Positions 6,719-9,727 of a stretch of 9,727 bases of DNA are shown here, piece after piece (the stretch's first letter is position 1; each line of letters begins with the position of its first letter). Below the pieces are notes generated by a model. The model ran no database searches, was not told the origin of the DNA, and saw only the letters and a list, made by a program, of their open reading frames with translations. Position numbers and translations under genes: made by a program. Origin of the DNA: Acetobacteraceae bacterium (GTDB lineage: Bacteria > Pseudomonadota > Alphaproteobacteria > Acetobacterales > Acetobacteraceae); NCBI GenBank assembly GCA_027323595.1, contig DAHWBL010000135.1, positions 1-9,727 of the forward strand. Reading direction: 5' to 3'.

Positions 6719-7707
6719 CCATCCGTCTCGCGCGCCGGGCGACCCTTGCGGGGCTTGCCGCCAGCGCCGTCACCATGCGTGCACGCGCGCAACCTCTTGA
6801 TCCCCTCAGTGTGCGTCTGGATTTTTCGCCCTGGGGGGTGCAGGCGGCGATGCATCTGGCGAACGTAAAGGGCTGGTTCGCCGAGGCGCATCTCGCCGTC
6901 GATGTCCAGGACGGACGCGGCTCGGGCAACACGCTGCAACTGGTCAATGCCGGTCAGGTAGATGTCGGCCAGATTCAGATCGGGCTGATCGGCCAGGCGC
7001 GCGGCACCGGTGCCACGGTGCGCAGCTTTGCGGGCTGGTGCCGCCGCACCGACCTCGCGGTGATGGTGGATCAGGACTCGCCGCTGACCAAGGTCGCGGA
7101 TTTCCGTGGCCACAGCATCGTTGTTTTCGCGGCCAGCCCCTGGGCGCCGTTCATCGATCTGTGGCTGAAGCGCGGCGGGCTGGACCGCGCCAGCGTGAAT
7201 CTGATGATCGTGGACCCCGCCGCGCTGTGGGGCACCTACAGCACCCGCCGCGCCGAGGCGCTGATGTCCACGCCACCCTCGGCATTGCCGGTGGTCAACC
7301 CGACCCGCAAATCCCGCGCGATCCTGGCCGAGGACGCGGGAATTCATTATCCGAGCTACGGGCTGGTGGCGACGGAAGCGGTGCTCGCCACCAAGGCCGC
7401 GGCACTGCGCCGACTGGTCGCGGTGCAACAGCGCGCGTGGCAGCATCTGCGCGCGGGCGGTGTGCGCGACGGTGCGCAGGCGATGATCGCCGCACGTCCC
7501 GACGCGAAGCTGGACGCGGCGGTGCTTGAGGATCAGATCACGCTCTCGCTCGATTTTTTCGATACGCCGGCAACCCGCGGCAAGCCGATCGGCTGGCAGG
7601 CGGACAGCGACTGGCAGGCCGCGCTGGGGTCGCTTGAAGAAGCCGGCGCGGTGAAGCCGGGCTGGAAAACCAACGAATATTTCAGCAACGACTTCATCAC
7701 GGCGTGA
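6715..7707 (+). CDS. ABC transporter periplasmic substrate-binding protein, SsuA/NMT1/TauA-like
   Basis: A 330-aa precursor of the solute receptor of the importer encoded by the next two genes. Residues 1-25 form an export signal with a twin arginine (R7 R8) in ARRATLAG, a short hydrophobic stretch (LAGLAASAV) and an ARA|Q cleavage site after A25. RR near the start suggests Tat export, but the stretch lacks the full SRRxFLK consensus, so Sec is not excluded. The mature part follows the NitT/TauT/SsuA pattern: VRLDFSPWGVQAAMHLANVKGWFAEAHLAVDVQDG in outline, GRGSGNTLQLVNAGQVDVGQ, VADFRGHSIVV, then a second lobe with FIDLWLKRGGLD and YSTRRAEALMS. No lipobox is seen. Relatives bind sulfonates, taurine, nitrate, aromatic acids or the thiamin pyrimidine precursor; the ligand here is probably the HyuAB substrate. 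It starts in a 4-nt ATGA overlap with hyuB and ends in a GTGA overlap with the ATPase. Confidence 0.88.
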   Translation: MTIRLARRATLAGLAASAVTMRARAQPLDPLSVRLDFSPWGVQAAMHLANVKGWFAEAHLAVDVQDGRGSGNTLQLVNAGQVDVGQIQIGLIGQARGTGATVRSFAGWCRRTDLAVMVDQDSPLTKVADFRGHSIVVFAASPWAPFIDLWLKRGGLDRASVNLMIVDPAALWGTYSTRRAEALMSTPPSALPVVNPTRKSRAILAEDAGIHYPSYGLVATEAVLATKAAALRRLVAVQQRAWQHLRAGGVRDGAQAMIAARPDAKLDAAVLEDQITLSLDFFDTPATRGKPIGWQADSDWQAALGSLEEAGAVKPGWKTNEYFSNDFITA

Positions 7708-8489
7708 TCCGCGTGTCCGTCCCGTGTATTTCCATCGCGGGCGGCGAAAAGCTCTACCCGAGCAGCCGCGGCGCGATCATGGCCCTGCGCGGGATCGATC
7801 TCGATGTCGCGGATGGCGAGTTCGTGTCGCTGCTTGGCCCCTCGGGCTGCGGCAAAAGCACGCTGCTGCGCTGCATCGCCGGGCTCGAACAACTCAGCGC
7901 CGGCACCGCATCGATCCATGGCCAGCCGATCCTCTCTCCGCCAGACGGAATCGCCATGGTGTTCCAGCGCGATGCGCTGCTGGACTGGCGCAGCATCATC
8001 GGCAACGTCGTGATCGCCGCACAGCTGCGCGGCCACCGCGCCGCCCTGTATCGCGATCGAGGCATGGCACTGCTGGAGCGTTTTGGATTGGCCGGCTTTG
8101 CCGACCGCTATCCGTGGGAACTCTCCGGCGGCATGCGCCAGCGCGTGGCAATCTGTCGGGCGTTGCTGATGGAGCCCACCATCCTGCTGATGGATGAGCC
8201 TTTCGGCGCGCTCGATGCAATGACGCGCGACGATCTCAATGTCGAACTGATCCGCATGTGGCAGGCATCCCGCCGCACCGTGGTGTTCGTCACGCATTCG
8301 ATCGCCGAGGCGGTGTTCCTGTCGGATCGCATCGCGGTGCTGTCACGCGGGCCGGGGCGGATCGAGGAACTGATGAAGGTTGACCTGCCGCGGCCGCGCG
8401 ATCTCGGCGTGCGCGAAACACCGGCCTTCGCCGCCCATGTCGCGCATCTGCGCGCCGTCTTCACCAGGCTTGGGCTGATGACGACATGA
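7704..8489 (+). CDS. ABC transporter ATP-binding protein, NitT/TauT/SsuB-like
   Basis: The 261-aa cytoplasmic motor of the importer. All nucleotide-binding motifs are intact: Walker A GPSGCGKST (45-53), Q-loop FQRD (Q88), signature LSGGM (140-144) followed by RQRVAICRAL, Walker B ILLMDEP (160-166), D-loop GALD (168-171) and switch histidine H198 in VTHS. The C-terminal FLSDRIAVLSRGPGRI segment is typical of the SsuB/TauB group. GTG 7704 overlaps the binding-protein stop as GTGA and has no obvious Shine-Dalgarno, so translation probably depends on reinitiation. GTG 7713, three codons later, is an equally short alternative. The stop overlaps the permease ATG as ATGA. Confidence 0.94.
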   Translation: MIRVSVPCISIAGGEKLYPSSRGAIMALRGIDLDVADGEFVSLLGPSGCGKSTLLRCIAGLEQLSAGTASIHGQPILSPPDGIAMVFQRDALLDWRSIIGNVVIAAQLRGHRAALYRDRGMALLERFGLAGFADRYPWELSGGMRQRVAICRALLMEPTILLMDEPFGALDAMTRDDLNVELIRMWQASRRTVVFVTHSIAEAVFLSDRIAVLSRGPGRIEELMKVDLPRPRDLGVRETPAFAAHVAHLRAVFTRLGLMTT

Positions 8490-9259
8490 ACGACCCGGAT
8501 ACGAAACTTCACAACTCCGCCGTCACCGCCATGGTGTTCGTGGCGTTGCTGCTGGCCTGGGAGGTCGGCGTGCGGATCAGCGGCGTGGCACCGATTCTGT
8601 TACCGGCACCCTCGGCGGTGGCTCGCGAGCTTGCCAATGCGCCAGGCTTCTTTCTGCGCGAGAGTGCCTATACGGTGGTCTCGACACTCGCGGGATTCGC
8701 GCTCGCGCTGCTGATCGGGGTGGTGCTCGCGATCGCTATCGTCGGGTCGCGCTGGCTGGAACGGTTGATCTGGACGGTTCTCGTCGTGCTCAACAGTTTG
8801 CCGAAGGTGGCGCTCGCGCCGCTGTTCGTCATCTGGATGGGCCTCGGAGTCGCGCCAAAGGTCGCTGTCGCGGTTTTGCTCGCCTTGTTCTCGATCGTCG
8901 TGGACACGGTGCTGGGCTTGCGCACCGTCGACCCGGACGTGACCGCCCTGGTGCGCATCAGCCGCGCCGGCTGGCTGCGCGAGATGCTCCTGATCCGCCT
9001 GCCGGGCGCCCTGCCCGCGCTGTTCGCCGGCATGAAGGTCGCCATCAGCTTTGCGTTGGTCGGTGCGATCGTTGGCGAATTCGTCGGTGGCTCCTCGGGA
9101 CTTGGCACGGTGATCCTGATCGCGCAGGGCCAGTTCGACACCACCCGCGTTTTCGCCGCACTGGTGCTGCTCGGCATCATCGGCGCAGCGCTGTTCCATC
9201 TTCTCGAGATCGCCGAGCGGCTGCTGATCCCGTGGCATTTGTCGCAACGCTCCAGATAG
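8486..9259 (+). CDS. ABC transporter permease, NitT/TauT/SsuC-like (BPD_transp_1)
   Basis: A 257-aa inner-membrane subunit that forms the translocation path as a homodimer in this family. Six hydrophobic segments are visible at about 12-31, 62-87, 93-118, 124-145, 182-199 and 222-245. The cytoplasmic coupling (EAA) loop lies at about 152-176, with RISRAGWLREMLLIRLPGAL carrying the conserved G162 and L172-P173. Other family marks are LPAPSAVARE near the first periplasmic loop, NSLPKVALAPLFVIWMG, and GEFVGGSSGLG after segment five. ATG 8486 overlaps the ATPase stop by 4 nt. It is the last gene of the operon; inverted repeats follow within 15-45 nt of the stop. Confidence 0.94.
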   Translation: MNDPDTKLHNSAVTAMVFVALLLAWEVGVRISGVAPILLPAPSAVARELANAPGFFLRESAYTVVSTLAGFALALLIGVVLAIAIVGSRWLERLIWTVLVVLNSLPKVALAPLFVIWMGLGVAPKVAVAVLLALFSIVVDTVLGLRTVDPDVTALVRISRAGWLREMLLIRLPGALPALFAGMKVAISFALVGAIVGEFVGGSSGLGTVILIAQGQFDTTRVFAALVLLGIIGAALFHLLEIAERLLIPWHLSQRSR

Positions 9260-9271
9260 CCCTTTGAACGC

Positions 9272-9304
9272 CTGGTCTTGACCAGACATGGCCAAACCGG
9301 CCAT
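9272..9304 (+). terminator. Tandem inverted repeats after the permease, possible transcription end
   Basis: CTGGTC-TT-GACCAG (9272-9285) is immediately followed by ATGGCC-AAACC-GGCCAT (9288-9304), both with perfect 6-bp stems, 12 and 28 nt after the permease stop. No T-rich tract follows, so this is not a classic intrinsic terminator. Stem-loops without U-tracts at operon ends may stabilise mRNA 3' ends or act in factor-dependent termination. Further inverted repeats in the same gap are GGCATC-N5-GATGCC (9330-9346) and the overlapping CATGATG-N7-CATCATG (9338-9358). The rest of the 143-bp gap up to 9402 shows nothing I can name. Confidence 0.3.
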
Positions 9305-9402
9305 CCATCGCGCCGGATCAATCACTGGCGGCATCGCCATGATGCCACCGCCATCATGAACCCGTTGGTGATGTTGGAAATCATGACAAATCGACATTGA
9401 CC

Positions 9403-9727
9403 GTGCCACACCGTGACCATCATAAAACATCAATCCGCCGCGACCGGCATTTCGCCAGTCGCGTTCTGGCAATCATCGCCCTCGGCCTGCTCGCATCCTG
9501 CGCCAGCTACAGCAAGCTGCCACTGCCAGAGACCGCCGATCTGCCGGCCTCGCTCGCGGGGTTGCACCACGACGGCGTGGACGTGCAGGCACCGCTCAGC
9601 GTGTCGTCGGTGGCGACGCTGGCGGTGATCAACAGCCCCGATCTGGTGGCCACCCGCGCACAGCATGGCGTGGCCCAGGCGCAAGTGATCTCCGCCGGAA
9701 TCCTGCCCAATCCGCAGATTTACGGAT
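9403..9727 (+). CDS. TolC-type outer-membrane efflux lipoprotein, 5' part (3' end outside window)
   Basis: This is the start of an RND/heavy-metal-type efflux outer-membrane channel subunit. The frame runs open to the right edge. With GTG 9403 the first 33 codons give a basic, His/Arg-rich n-region, a hydrophobic stretch LAIIALGLL and a lipobox LASC with the lipidated Cys at codon 9499-9501. The mature part begins ASYSKLPLPETADLP and then shows the first helix of an OEP/TolC domain: LAVINSPDLVATRAQHGVAQ followed by VISAGILPNPQIYG, the usual LPNPQ pattern. The frame is closed by TGA at 9340-9342, so the only usual starts are TTG 9397 and GTG 9403. Neither has a convincing ribosome-binding site, and the n-region is long. 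It is 143 bp from the permease stop and of a different functional class, so it probably opens a separate efflux operon. Confidence 0.75.
   Translation, partial: MPHRDHHKTSIRRDRHFASRVLAIIALGLLASCASYSKLPLPETADLPASLAGLHHDGVDVQAPLSVSSVATLAVINSPDLVATRAQHGVAQAQVISAGILPNPQIYG

Noticed and set aside
7533..8297. Minus-strand open frame (254 codons) opposite the ATPase
   Set aside because: It is antisense to an ATPase with all nucleotide-binding motifs intact; no motif is seen in the antisense product.
9356..9400. Mini-ORF of 14 codons (ATG to TGA) just before the efflux lipoprotein gene
   Set aside because: It is too short to judge, has no ribosome-binding site and no regulatory-codon pattern, and chance is the simplest explanation.
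9397..9426. Promoter-like TTGACC - 18 bp - CATAAA
   Set aside because: Its transcript would begin downstream of GTG 9403, and no usual in-frame start exists between there and the lipobox, so it conflicts with the gene model unless a rare start is used.
8600..9472. Minus-strand open frame (290 codons) opposite the permease and the intergenic gap
   Set aside because: It is antisense to a clear membrane protein, and its hydrophilic product is the expected mirror of hydrophobic codons. No domain is seen.

Overview
The window is a GC-rich, gene-dense bacterial chromosome segment. Tightly overlapping genes, GTG starts, a gamma-glutamyltransferase of the NNELTDF subtype and a class III aminotransferase of the omega-amino acid:pyruvate type suggest an alphaproteobacterium, possibly Acetobacteraceae/Rhodospirillales. 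That placement rests on general resemblance only, since no rRNA or other phylogenetic marker is present.

Layout. (1) Bases 3-746 hold the 3' part of a plus-strand gamma-glutamyltransferase gene that enters from the left edge. (2) Bases 833-2161 encode a complete omega-amino acid (beta-alanine type):pyruvate aminotransferase. (3) Bases 2174-2806, minus strand, encode a TetR-family regulator that converges on the aminotransferase (12 bp between stops) and diverges from the genes to its right. (4) The 104 bp between tetR and hyuA carries a candidate minus-strand promoter for tetR. A 12-bp inverted repeat lies exactly in its -35/-10 spacer, as expected for an autoregulatory TetR operator. (5) Bases 2911-9259 are a five-gene plus-strand operon: hyuA and hyuB (ATP-dependent cyclic-amide hydrolase of the hydantoinase/5-oxoprolinase family), then a NitT/TauT/SsuA-type ABC importer (periplasmic binding protein, ATPase, permease). 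Every junction overlaps, by 8, 4, 4 and 4 nt, so translation is probably coupled throughout. (6) Bases 9260-9402 are a short intergenic region with several inverted repeats. (7) From 9403 to the right edge is the 5' part of a TolC-type outer-membrane lipoprotein gene, probably the start of an unrelated efflux operon.

How the genes may work together: the ABC system imports an unknown small molecule; HyuAB opens a cyclic amide (hydantoin, 5-oxoproline, lactam or similar) at the cost of ATP; the TetR protein probably senses a substrate or intermediate. The neighbouring aminotransferase is of the type that removes the terminal amino group from omega-amino acids such as beta-alanine, GABA or 6-aminohexanoate, which are what ring opening of a lactam or dihydropyrimidine derivative can yield. 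The gamma-glutamyltransferase raises a second option, 5-oxoproline in a gamma-glutamyl cycle. All families are known; the possible novelty is their combination and the unassigned substrate. No tRNA, rRNA, CRISPR, IS element or prophage feature was seen.
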